Assembly: GCF_000612505.1 (NCBI RefSeq)
Contig: NZ_CP004078.1
Coordinates: forward strand, 4,287,279 to 4,351,278
Length of the DNA stretch: 64,000 bases
DNA from: Paenibacillus sabinae T27
Lineage (GTDB): Bacteria; Bacillota; Bacilli; Paenibacillales; Paenibacillaceae
Direction of reading: 5' to 3'
Numbering within the stretch: position 1 is the first letter of the stretch; each line of letters starts with the position of its first letter. Both the position numbers and the translations under genes were made by a program. The notes beneath the pieces were generated by a model. The model was not told the origin of the DNA, searched no databases, and saw only the letters and a list, made by a program, of their open reading frames with translations. Of this stretch, positions 52,119 through 59,956 are shown piece after piece.

Positions 52119-53555
52119 TCACAGCAGCAGCAGCGCCGGATTCTCGGCGTACGCCTTGATTCGCTGCATAAACTGCGCCGCGACCGCGCCGTCTACCGCC
52201 CGGTGATCCGCAGTCAGACTGAGATTCATCAGCGGCTTGACAACGACTTCGCCGCCCACGGCAACCGGCGTATCCACGATCGCATTTACGCCCAGAATCG
52301 CAACCTCGGGCTGATTGATAATCGGGGAAAACGACTCCATGCCGTACATCCCGAGATTGGTTATGGTAAAGGTGCCTCCGGTCATGTCGGCCGGGGTCAA
52401 GGTATTGTCTCTCGCGGCTGAGGCAAGGGAGCGCACTTCATCCGAAATTTCGCTCAGTCCTTTCCGATGGGCGTTGCGGACAACCGGCACGACCAAGCCG
52501 CTATCCAGCCCGACGGCCACGCCGATATGAACCGCTTGGTGAAGCACCAAGTCATTCCCTTCAATGGAGCAGTTAAGCAGCGGGTGCTCCAGCAGCGCCT
52601 TGGCGGCGATGGCGACCAAGAGATCGGTGTAGGTGATCTTCCGCGAAGCCTGAAGCTGACGTCTAAGGGCTGCGAGCGCGGTGGTATCCACCCGCATGTT
52701 GTAAGTGACGGCGGGTGAAATATCGACACTCTCACGCATCCGCTTGGCGATTACCCGGCGCATCGCGCTCATCGGAACCCGTGATACGACTTGTTCCGGC
52801 AGACCCGCATTCGAACTCACGGCAGCCGCTTCGGGAGTAACGGCTCCGGATTTCACTCCCGGGACTTGATTCGGCCCGGATAGGACTGTTTCTGTTCCGG
52901 CGGCGTACGACCGGACATCCTCTTTCATGATTCGGCCGTCCTTGTGAATGTCGGCGGGATTTATGCCAAGCGCCGCCGCTTCTTTCGCCGCGGCCGGAGA
53001 AATCCGGACCTTGGGCGAACCGTGCTTGCCGCTATCGGCATACCGCCGCACGTCGCCGTCCGTTATCCGGCCCTTCGGCCCCGTGCCTTTCACCGAAGCC
53101 AACTCGACGTCCAGCTCCTTCGCCGTTCGCCGGGCCAGCGGCGAGGCCTTGATCCGCCCGCCGTGTGCAGCCGGTTCGTCCTGGGCGGCTTCTTCCTCCG
53201 TAGCTTCGGCTTCCGCCCCAGAACTGCCAAGGCCAGCTGCCCCGGACCCGGGAGACGCCGCTTCTCCTTCCGGCGGATTTCCGGAAGCCCCTTCCGGAAG
53301 CAGCGCGGATATATCCTCATCCGCGTCCGCTATAATCGCCAGTGGATGAAACACCTCCACCGTCCCTTCCTCAACCAGAATCGCCCTCAGCACGCCGCCG
53401 GTTTTGGCTTCGATTTCATTGGATATTTTATCAGTCTCCACATCGAACAGAATGTCCCCCTGCTCCACGCGGTCTCCCTTGGCCTTCCGCCAATTGGAGA
53501 CGGTTCCTTCCGTCATTGTCAGGCCCAGCTTGGGCAGTACGACCAGTTCAGCCAT
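52119..53555 (-). CDS. acoC: dihydrolipoamide acetyltransferase (E2) of the acetoin dehydrogenase complex
   Basis: This protein of about 478 residues has one N-terminal lipoyl domain with Lys in 'DVETDKISNEIEAK' and an Ala/Glu/Pro linker. It then has two regions that look like peripheral-subunit-binding domains: 'KASPLARRTAKELDVELASV' with 'GRITDGDVRRYA', and 'RISPAAAKEAAALGINPADI' with 'GRIMKEDVRSYA'. The catalytic domain carries 'DHRAVDGAVAAQF'. ATG 53555 follows GGAGGTGCG. Two such binding domains are unusual for an E2. Confidence 0.92.
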   Translation of the reverse strand: MAELVVLPKLGLTMTEGTVSNWRKAKGDRVEQGDILFDVETDKISNEIEAKTGGVLRAILVEEGTVEVFHPLAIIADADEDISALLPEGASGNPPEGEAASPGSGAAGLGSSGAEAEATEEEAAQDEPAAHGGRIKASPLARRTAKELDVELASVKGTGPKGRITDGDVRRYADSGKHGSPKVRISPAAAKEAAALGINPADIHKDGRIMKEDVRSYAAGTETVLSGPNQVPGVKSGAVTPEAAAVSSNAGLPEQVVSRVPMSAMRRVIAKRMRESVDISPAVTYNMRVDTTALAALRRQLQASRKITYTDLLVAIAAKALLEHPLLNCSIEGNDLVLHQAVHIGVAVGLDSGLVVPVVRNAHRKGLSEISDEVRSLASAARDNTLTPADMTGGTFTITNLGMYGMESFSPIINQPEVAILGVNAIVDTPVAVGGEVVVKPLMNLSLTADHRAVDGAVAAQFMQRIKAYAENPALLLL

Positions 53556-53571
53556 GACGCACCTCCATGAT

Positions 53572-54543
53572 TTAGAGCATCTCTTTAACGCCCTTGATGA
53601 TATCCTCTGCGCTCGGCAGCACCAGCGACTCCAGCACCTGAGAGTAAGGGACCGGCGCATCCAGCGCGCCAATCCGCACAACGGGGGCGTCCAGCTCGTC
53701 AAAACACTGCTCCGAAATCAGCGCCGACAGCTCGCCGCCGTAGCCGCCCCGTTTTACTTCCTCCGTAACGACCAGCGCCCGGTGCGTCTTGCCGACGGAC
53801 CCGAAGATCGTCTCTTTATCCAGCGGATAGAGCGACCGGAGGTCTATCACCTCGGCCTCGATGCCGTCTTTGGCGAGCGCGGCCGCCGCCTTCAGCGCGT
53901 CATGCACCTGCTTGCCGTAGGTGATGATCGAGACATCTGAGCCTTCCCGCGCAATTCGGGCGGAACCGAAAGGAATCGGTTCAACCTTGTCCGGCAGTTC
54001 GCTTTTTTGCGAATACAGCACCTTGCTCTCGATATAGACCACCGGGTTATCGTCGTCGATCGCGGTCAGCATAAGACCCCACGCATCCTGCGCATTGGAC
54101 GGATATACCACTTTAAGTCCGGGCACATGCGTGACCCACGCTTCCAGCGAACCGGAGTGCTGCGCTCCGGCGCTGATGCCGCCGCCTGCGGGGAGCCGCA
54201 GCACGAGCGGCACGGAGATTTTGCCGCCGAACATGTAGCGCATCTTGGCCGCCTGATTGACCAGCCCATCCATGCCGAAGGTGAGAAAATCAATGAACAT
54301 CAGCTCCGCCACCGGTCTCAGACCCGTCGCCGCCGCTCCCACCGAAGCGCCGACAATCACTCCTTCCGAAATCGGGGTATCCCGCACCCGCTCCTCGCCG
54401 AACTGCTCCCACAGCCCTTTCGTGACGCCGAAGGTGCCGCCGTAAGGACCGACATCCTCACCCAGTAGAACGACGTTCTTGTTCTCCAGCATTTTCTCCC
54501 GCAGGGCTTCGCGGATGCCCTCGCCGTAGGTTATTTTTCTCAT
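53572..54543 (-). CDS. acoB: acetoin:DCPIP oxidoreductase beta subunit (E1 beta)
   Basis: This 323-residue protein has the transketolase pyrimidine-binding domain and C-terminal domain of E1 beta proteins: 'NVVLLGEDVGPYGG' with the conserved Glu-Asp, 'DTPISEGVIVGASVGAA' and 'VVTEEVKRGGYGGELSA'. With AcoA it splits acetoin using thiamine diphosphate. Its start overlaps the acoA stop by 4 bp. Confidence 0.92.
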   Translation of the reverse strand: MRKITYGEGIREALREKMLENKNVVLLGEDVGPYGGTFGVTKGLWEQFGEERVRDTPISEGVIVGASVGAAATGLRPVAELMFIDFLTFGMDGLVNQAAKMRYMFGGKISVPLVLRLPAGGGISAGAQHSGSLEAWVTHVPGLKVVYPSNAQDAWGLMLTAIDDDNPVVYIESKVLYSQKSELPDKVEPIPFGSARIAREGSDVSIITYGKQVHDALKAAAALAKDGIEAEVIDLRSLYPLDKETIFGSVGKTHRALVVTEEVKRGGYGGELSALISEQCFDELDAPVVRIGALDAPVPYSQVLESLVLPSAEDIIKGVKEML

Positions 54544-55526
54544 CTGATTCGCGCCTCCTCGATCAAATCGGAGTAAATGTCCCGCACGGAAGACTCCGGA
54601 GCCGGATACGGGCTTGCGTCGGCGAACTCCAGCGCTTCCCGGATTTCCTGATCGATCTCCTGCCGGATCGCCTCAAGCTCCTCTTCCGTCAGGCCGCCGT
54701 TGTCCAGCAAATAGCTTTCGAACCTTGGAAGCGGGTCCTTTTGCAGCCAGGCCTCCACCTCCTCCTTAGGCCGGTAAGCGCCCGCGTCGCCTTCAAAATG
54801 GCCGTGATGCCGGTACGTCTTAAACTCCAGCAAAGTCGGCCCTTCGCCCGCTCGCGCCCGGCTCACCGCTTCGCCCACTTTTTCGTAGACCGTAAGCACG
54901 TCATTGCCGTCCGCCGAAAGCGAAGGCATGCCATAGCCGGAGGCCCGCTCCGAAATATCCTGTATATTCTGGTGTCTCGCCTGGCTGACGGAGATGCCGT
55001 ACAAATTATTCTCGCAGACGAAAATCACCGGCAGCTTCCACAGGCTCGCCAAATTCATCGCCTCATGGAAGGTGCTTTGGTTCGTGGAAGCGTCTCCAAA
55101 AAAGCATACGCTCACTTGATCGGTTCCTCTGTACTTCGCGCTCCAGGCCGCACCCGTCGCGATCAGATGCCCGGCCCCAACAATGCCGTTGGCGCCAAGA
55201 ATGCCCAGCTCCGCGTCCGCGATGTGCATGGAGCCTCCTTTTCCTTTACAGTAACCCGTTTCTTTGCCGAACAGTTCCGCCATCATGTACTTTAAATTGC
55301 CGCCTTTGGCAACGATATGCCCGTGCCCCCGATGGGTGCTGGTAATGTAGTCATCGTCCCTCAAGTTCGCGCAGGCGCCGACGGCGATCGCTTCTTCCCC
55401 GATATATAAATGCACAAAGCCCGGAATCTTGCCTTCCGCGAAGAAGACCGACGCTGTCTTTTCAAACTTGCGAATGCTCTGCATTTTCCGGTACATCTCG
55501 CTCAACAATTCTTTTGGAATGGTCAA
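54540..55526 (-). CDS. acoA: acetoin:DCPIP oxidoreductase alpha subunit (E1 alpha)
   Basis: This protein of about 328 residues has the thiamine diphosphate motif 'FFGDASTNQSTFHEAMNLASLW' ending at 'CENNLYGISV' (GDG-type, here GDA to NN). 'THRGHGHIVAKG' and 'GKGGSMHIAD' are also typical. The start is TTG 55526, 7 bases after GGGAGGG. The frame is open to 55676, but that part contains the sigma-54 promoter, so it is leader. It is first of acoABCL. Confidence 0.92.
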   Translation of the reverse strand: MTIPKELLSEMYRKMQSIRKFEKTASVFFAEGKIPGFVHLYIGEEAIAVGACANLRDDDYITSTHRGHGHIVAKGGNLKYMMAELFGKETGYCKGKGGSMHIADAELGILGANGIVGAGHLIATGAAWSAKYRGTDQVSVCFFGDASTNQSTFHEAMNLASLWKLPVIFVCENNLYGISVSQARHQNIQDISERASGYGMPSLSADGNDVLTVYEKVGEAVSRARAGEGPTLLEFKTYRHHGHFEGDAGAYRPKEEVEAWLQKDPLPRFESYLLDNGGLTEEELEAIRQEIDQEIREALEFADASPYPAPESSVRDIYSDLIEEARIR

Positions 55527-55639
55527 GGTGAATCCCTCCCGATTCTTTAATAGTCCCTGCTGCCGTTTCTTGATGGAATCTCTGCTTCCCGTCAGGCGCC
55601 CCACCCCCGGATTAAATTGGCCTTCGCTTATATTAAAGA

Positions 55640-55656
55640 TGCAATTTCCGTGCCAA
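55640..55656 (-). promoter_or_regulatory. sigma-54 promoter of acoABCL
   Basis: On the minus strand TTGGCACGGAAATTGCA carries the -24 TGGCAC and -12 TTGCA elements with correct spacing. It lies about 115 bp ahead of acoA and fits control by AcoR. Confidence 0.92.
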
Positions 55657-55687
55657 CATCTGATCCCCTGAAACAAAGGGCCGCACT

Positions 55688-55715
55688 AAAAAAACCTTTC
55701 CCATTCTGGGAAAGG
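55688..55715 (-). terminator. terminator of the lipoprotein gene
   Basis: CCTTTCCCA and TGGGAAAGG pair around GAA and are followed by seven T on the minus strand. Confidence 0.75.
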
Positions 55716-55790
55716 CCGGGAGAATCCTTCCCATTTCGGGAAGAATCGGGAAAGACGGGTAGCAGGCTGAATTTCGAATAAACTGGTGGC

Positions 55791-56294
55791 TTATTTTTCC
55801 ACAATTAGCTTCTCAAACGCCGGGGCATCGAATCGGTCGCCCTGTACAAGCCATTGCCCGTTCACGTTAACAAGGGTCAGTGCCCCCTCCAAAGGAACGC
55901 GCTTTCTTTCCTTGCCTTCCCGGTCCGACAACACAAGGTCCAATGTATAATTCAGCTCGACCGTATCTTGTTTGCGTTCTTCCGGGTTGAACTTTAGGTT
56001 CTCCGGTTTTAAGGATAGATTCTGTTTATGTGCGGCTTGCAAAGGCAATAGCGTGTACCGGGTGTCGACTGCTTTTTTATAATAATCATCCGTGAAAAAA
56101 GGCTTCATCTGTTCATTTCGCTGCCGGATCGATGTTTCGGACAAAATATCTTCGGATGCCTTGACTTCGTATTCCGCCTGTTTGTACTTCTCTGCGGCTT
56201 GGACAGCCCTATCCACATTCGGTGATGAATTGCAGCCCGCAAGGATCAATAGGGAAAGAAACGTTGCGCTTAACAAGGACCAGATTTTTCGCAT
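55791..56294 (-). CDS. lipoprotein of unknown function
   Basis: This protein of about 167 residues has a signal peptide with lipobox LAGC and Cys at about residue 20. The mature part has a helical start ('DRAVQAAEKYKQAEYEVKAS') and a beta-rich end ('LVNVNGQWLVQGDRFDAP'), a layout of NTF2-like or DUF4878-type lipoproteins. ATG 56294 is 8 bases after AAAGG. A partial copy of its 3' end lies at 57380-57510. Confidence 0.7.
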   Translation of the reverse strand: MRKIWSLLSATFLSLLILAGCNSSPNVDRAVQAAEKYKQAEYEVKASEDILSETSIRQRNEQMKPFFTDDYYKKAVDTRYTLLPLQAAHKQNLSLKPENLKFNPEERKQDTVELNYTLDLVLSDREGKERKRVPLEGALTLVNVNGQWLVQGDRFDAPAFEKLIVEK

Positions 56295-56365
56295 AGCAGC
56301 CACCTTTTCAATAAATTGGAAATTACTGAGATGATTTTACCATATTTATTTCATTTATGAAGCGA

Positions 56366-56394
56366 CAAAAAAGCCCTCCCCTACCGGGAAAGGC
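56366..56394 (-). terminator. terminator of the alpha/beta hydrolase gene
   Basis: On the minus strand GCCTTTCCC and GGGGAGGGC pair, followed by TTTTTT. Confidence 0.65.
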
Positions 56395-56445
56395 TTAACA
56401 CGGTTCGGTTGGGCCCCTATCGGGAAGATGCAGGTAAACCGGATG

Positions 56446-57114
56446 TTACATGGAAGAAGCACCTTGGATAAACTGGTGAACCTTGTCCAGAACCATCTCT
56501 TTCTCCTCGCAGTAGCACAGCATATGCCCGCTGCGCTCGACCAGCAGGATTTCCTTGCCCGTAGAACCGATATGCTGCTCCAAATAGTCCGCGCTCTTCG
56601 TTTTGACGAGATGATCTCTCGTTCCCTGCACAATGAGCGTCGGCGCCTCGATCTGCGGGAACAAGTCAAAGCTCTCCCGGACGATCCGATTAAATTCGCG
56701 GTTGGCATGGATCGGCGTCGAGCCGAACTTGCTCACATAATTTTTCAGCATCGCAGGGCTCCCCAGCGTCTTCACAATCTCCCCCGGATTCAGCGGGAAG
56801 ACCGGCGCGGCGAGCAGGGTCAGCGATTGGACGAGGCTTTTGTAGCGGACGGCCAGACGGGAAGCGATTAACGCCCCCATGGAAAAACCGATGACATGCA
56901 CGCCCTCCCCGTCCTGCGCAAGCTGCTCCAGCTCGCTCCCGGCCTGCCGGTACCAATCTTCTCGGGTGGCCCGCCGCATATCGGCCCTTCGGCCGGTGTG
57001 CCCTTTTAGCGTGAACGTTTGGGTTAGATAATGATGCTGTTTCAAATATTCCGACAGAGGCTCAATTTCAAAAATTCCTCCGGTAAATCCGTGGATGAAC
57101 AGACAGCGTTCCAT
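56446..57114 (-). CDS. alpha/beta hydrolase (carboxylesterase-like)
   Basis: This protein of about 222 residues has oxyanion region 'LFIHGFTGG', nucleophile 'VIGFSMGALIA', Asp in 'VQGTRDHLV' and His in 'VERSGHMLC'. It resembles the Est30-type carboxylesterases of bacilli. ATG 57114 follows AAAGAGGA. The substrate is unknown. Confidence 0.87.
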   Translation of the reverse strand: MERCLFIHGFTGGIFEIEPLSEYLKQHHYLTQTFTLKGHTGRRADMRRATREDWYRQAGSELEQLAQDGEGVHVIGFSMGALIASRLAVRYKSLVQSLTLLAAPVFPLNPGEIVKTLGSPAMLKNYVSKFGSTPIHANREFNRIVRESFDLFPQIEAPTLIVQGTRDHLVKTKSADYLEQHIGSTGKEILLVERSGHMLCYCEEKEMVLDKVHQFIQGASSM

Positions 57115-57198
57115 GATCATTCCTCTTTTCGCGGCGGTTCGGTGGTGCAATGCCTTCATTATACGCCTGCGGCGGAGGGGATACCAAGTCTCTGAAAC

Positions 57199-57298
57199 AT
57201 AAGAAGAAACGGCTGCGCCGTCCTGTTAGGGACGGTATCATTTCTCGTAGAAATATAAGGAAAATGATAAGCGCGAAGCTTTACTTTCTTATATTATA
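57199..57298. repeat. structured dispersed repeat, copy 5
   Basis: Same order as copy 4: AAGAAGAAACGG, CCGTCC-TGTTAG-GGACGG, TTTCTCGTAGAAATATAAGG, ATGATAAGCGCGAAGCTT and CTTATATT. It is followed closely by the T-tract of a minus-strand terminator at 57308-57340. Confidence 0.7.
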
Positions 57299-57307
57299 AG
57301 GCTGCAG

Positions 57308-57340
57308 CAAAAAAACCTTTCCCATCATTCTGGGAAAGGC
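57308..57340 (-). terminator. terminator, second copy
   Basis: This has the same design as 55688-55715, with CCTTTCCCA and TGGGAAAGG and an A-run, as part of the duplicated 3' end. Confidence 0.65.
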
Positions 57341-57379
57341 CAGTAAGGACGCTTCCCATTCCGGGAAGGATCGGGAAAC

Positions 57380-57510
57380 TCACTTCTCAACAATTAGCTT
57401 CTCAAACGCCGGGGCATCTAATCGGTCGCCCTGTACGAGCCATTGCCCATTCACGTTAACAAGGATCAGTCCCCCCTCCAAAGGAACGCGCTTCCTTTCC
57501 TTGCCTTTTA
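57380..57510 (-). pseudogene. truncated copy of the lipoprotein gene 3' end
   Basis: The last 40 codons (KERKRVPLEGGLILVNVNGQ and onward to EKLIVEK) match the C-terminus of the lipoprotein at 55791-56294 with few changes, and the downstream terminator is also copied. The signal peptide and most of the protein are missing. The frame upstream of codon 1 is unrelated. Confidence 0.75.
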
Positions 57511-57692
57511 ATTCGGTCGCTTTTTTTGTGGAACAAAAAAAGGGAACGTTCATTGTTCTTTTCCTCTTACGCGACAACTACACAACAGGCAGCAGATACT
57601 GGCGCGGCGGCGTTAAGCTACGGGCAAGATGCTTCCAATTTGTGCTAATATGGATAGGTGGCATTAAGAGCTGATACTGGGGGATTTAAGCC

Positions 57693-58133
57693 ATGACTAA
57701 CATAAACTTTTCGGAGACAAAATTAGCCAGTAGGTATGGAGAAGAGCCTTCAAGTGAAGGTAACAACACTGTGTTTGTTGACTTAATCATTGATTGGATA
57801 TCCTTATATCAAAGGCTGAAAGAGCATGACTTCATACCTGCCTTTGGTTGGGGAAATGATGAGCAACAACAGCTTACAATTGACTACTTCTTATTTAAGT
57901 TTCCTTTTGAATTCAAGTATCATAGGTATCCAATATTGATTTGTCCGCAGTGCGGTGATTTAGAATGCGGATATATCTCTGTAGCTATTGATAAAGAATC
58001 AGATATTGTAGAGTGGAGTAATTTTTACTTAGAACATAACAATCAACCGCTCGATATTGGACCTTTCCACTTTAAATGGGATAACTACAAAGCGGCAATA
58101 GAGAACGCTTATGAAATCGGTCGGTTGAGCTAG
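57693..58133 (+). CDS. hypothetical protein with CxxC motif
   Basis: This 146-residue soluble, acidic, AT-rich gene product is typified by 'YPILICPQCGDLECGYISVAI' with a CPQC pair, and 'WSNFYLEHNN' followed by 'IGPFHFKWDNYKAAIENA'. It looks like the small uncharacterised or immunity-type proteins found singly in bacilli. It starts the accessory stretch at 57.7-59.6 kb. Confidence 0.65.
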   Translation: MTNINFSETKLASRYGEEPSSEGNNTVFVDLIIDWISLYQRLKEHDFIPAFGWGNDEQQQLTIDYFLFKFPFEFKYHRYPILICPQCGDLECGYISVAIDKESDIVEWSNFYLEHNNQPLDIGPFHFKWDNYKAAIENAYEIGRLS

Positions 58134-58188
58134 CGGAGAACGACGGCAGCTTCACGCTTAGTTTCTATGATGTAGATTGAGGTGAGAT

Positions 58189-58423
58189 ATGTCACAGTTC
58201 CATGTTACGCAAACGCTGAAGACAGAAAAAGCTTTTATCATTAAAGGGATTCTGCTGGAGGGACAAATAAGTAAGGGAATGGTTATTCATGTGTCTCTAA
58301 ATAATTCCTTGCAAGTGACTGGCGGTATTAACGGAGATCAGGAAAAATAACGACCATTATGACATCGTAATTGGATGCTCAGATCAAGATGAGATTGAAC
58401 TGTGGGAAATGATAAATATGTAA
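58189..58423 (+). pseudogene. small protein gene, probably frameshifted
   Basis: ATG 58189 follows GAGGTGA and gives 53 residues (MSQFHVTQTLKTEKAFIIKG and 'ILLEGQISKGMVIHVSLNN', a beta-barrel-like strand pattern), stopping at 58350. Another frame continues at once with 'NNDHYDIVIGCSDQDEIELW' to 58423, which looks like the missing end. A one-base shift near 58338-58342 would join them. Confidence 0.5.
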
Positions 58424-58522
58424 TTAGTATTCAGTAGTCATGATTGAACTAACTGGGTACGATAGCACCACGAGACGACGGCAGCTGGTCACGCGATTGG
58501 TTGTCGTTTCTAATTCAAGTAA

Positions 58523-58750
58523 CTAGAAGTAAGGCCCAATGTTATTTTACATCGGTTTTTTTGGGATCGGTCTTCAGGGTATGCGAACGATGCTGACAAT
58601 TTGGTGCAGGAAATGCACGGAAAGTCATTTTTATTTGCGATAGTATTTAACTCAAAGGGAGGGAGAACTGAGGGCCCTCAATTCGAAATGTATTATGGAA
58701 TGCCAGGGCATACACAGGGTGAGATCTGGATACCAGTAAAGAAAAAGTAA
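58523..58750 (+). pseudogene. remnant of a GyrI-like domain gene
   Basis: This 75-codon frame has no start codon. It contains 'WDRSSGYANDADNLVQEM' and ends 'FEMYYGMPGHTQGEIWIPVKKK'. The 'EIWIPVK' end is typical of GyrI-like effector-binding domains. It is probably the 3' part of a lost gene. Confidence 0.4.
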
Positions 58751-58841
58751 CGATGGAACTAACGAGAAGCGTTAATTCCAGACGTTAGTTGAATGTGCAG
58801 CGCGGCAGCCGGCCATGTGATCATCCAGTTCCAAAACACCA

Positions 58842-58901
58842 AAACAGAACAACAAGGAGCAAGATCCACGGCGATTTTGCTCCTTGTTGTTCTGTTTTGT
58901 T
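58842..58901. terminator. strong bidirectional terminator
   Basis: AACAGAACAACAAGGAGCAA pairs perfectly with its complement (about 22 bp with flanking bases) around a 14-base loop. Confidence 0.7.
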
Positions 58902-59032
58902 TCTACATGAGGGAAAGAATAAAAAATCCTTTGGCTGCGACGAAGATGATGTGATGTGGGATAATAAAAACTCATAAGAAATACAACTTAGTATTTCAAG
59001 CAGGAAAAACAACTAATAAACAACTATATAAT

Positions 59033-59500
59033 GTGGAACAATTCAATATGGAGGGTAGAATCATACCTTCGATGATCATGCCCCTTATGAAACTTCCGGC
59101 TCTCTCTGAAGAGGAAATACTGCAAATTAATGATCAGGATTTGCATGACTTTTTGGCGTTCCCGATTTTTCAGCGCGATACCTGGCTGCAGCCTTCTTCA
59201 TTTATTGGACCACAGAATGAGCAAACACTGGAGACTTTCATACAGCTGTTTAGGAGATATTGGCAGACTTTCAAGGGATCTTCTTTTATGAATAGCCCTA
59301 AGATTGAAATTCTTGTCCAATTATTTAATAAACCGACGTTAACGGCGCATCCTCTTGGCGGCCAGCTCCTACTCTTCCTTCTATTAGGTAGCGGCCAAGC
59401 AACTGAAATAATTAACTGGTTAGGTAATCCAAGTACATTCTGCGGTTGGGTTTCGTATTTAGAAGATTTAAACCGGCATATCCGGGAGGAGGTGATGTAA
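59033..59500 (+). CDS. hypothetical protein
   Basis: This is a 155-residue protein, possibly starting at GTG 59033; the start is uncertain because no good site lies ahead of it. It has helical segments 'LPALSEEEILQINDQDLHDFLAF' and 'TLETFIQLFRRYWQTF' and one hydrophobic stretch 'LGGQLLLFLLLGSG'. I do not recognise it. Its last bases (GGGAGGAGGTGATGTAA) form the ribosome binding site of the next small frame, so the two are linked. Confidence 0.45.
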   Translation: MEQFNMEGRIIPSMIMPLMKLPALSEEEILQINDQDLHDFLAFPIFQRDTWLQPSSFIGPQNEQTLETFIQLFRRYWQTFKGSSFMNSPKIEILVQLFNKPTLTAHPLGGQLLLFLLLGSGQATEIINWLGNPSTFCGWVSYLEDLNRHIREEVM

Positions 59501-59641
59501 ATTCGTAAGATTGGAGTTGCAATTGGTGGTGGACGAGCTTTTGGTGTACCCGTGGCCATACTAATTTTCATCGCTGCAGGATTTGCCTTTCCCCTTCTAT
59601 CCTCTAAATTGAACCTGCAAGAGGAAAGGGTGCTGTATTGA
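59501..59641 (+). CDS. 46-residue hydrophobic peptide, ATT start
   Basis: A near-perfect site (GGAGGAGGTGATG) ends in the stop of the previous gene, and the next in-frame codon after that TAA is ATT. The frame reads (M)RKIGVAIGGGRAFGVPVAI, then 'LIFIAAGFAFPLL' and a polar tail, a one-helix membrane peptide. No ATG, GTG or TTG start is well placed. ATT starts are rare but known (infC). From 59642 to 59956 I see no gene. Confidence 0.35.
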   Translation: MRKIGVAIGGGRAFGVPVAILIFIAAGFAFPLLSSKLNLQEERVLY

Positions 59642-59956
59642 GAAAATAAAGTACAAGCCTGGTGTCATTGATTAACGTGGTTTTAAAATGAAGAATCATC
59701 GCCTTTGAAAGGTAAGTTTTTGACTGATCAGATACAAGAAGCAGCGGCAGAACAAGACTTGATAAATAAGTCTTAAACTGTCGCTGATCCTCCTTGCCAA
59801 GACTGCTTGTGTACCAAATTTGCATTTCGATCGGTAGTAGTGAGCCTCAAGTTATCCCCGTGGTACGCCTATACGGTTCTCGATACATCCCGAGACGTTC
59901 ACCCAGGAGTGAGACATCCCCTGGGTACAGCTCTCCATAAATCTATCCCTTCCTGT

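Noticed and set aside
55716..55765. CTTCCCATTTCGGGAAG inverted repeat as an AcoR binding site
   Set aside because: The same motif recurs after the duplicated lipoprotein end at 57350, away from any sigma-54 promoter, so it belongs to the 3' region of that gene.
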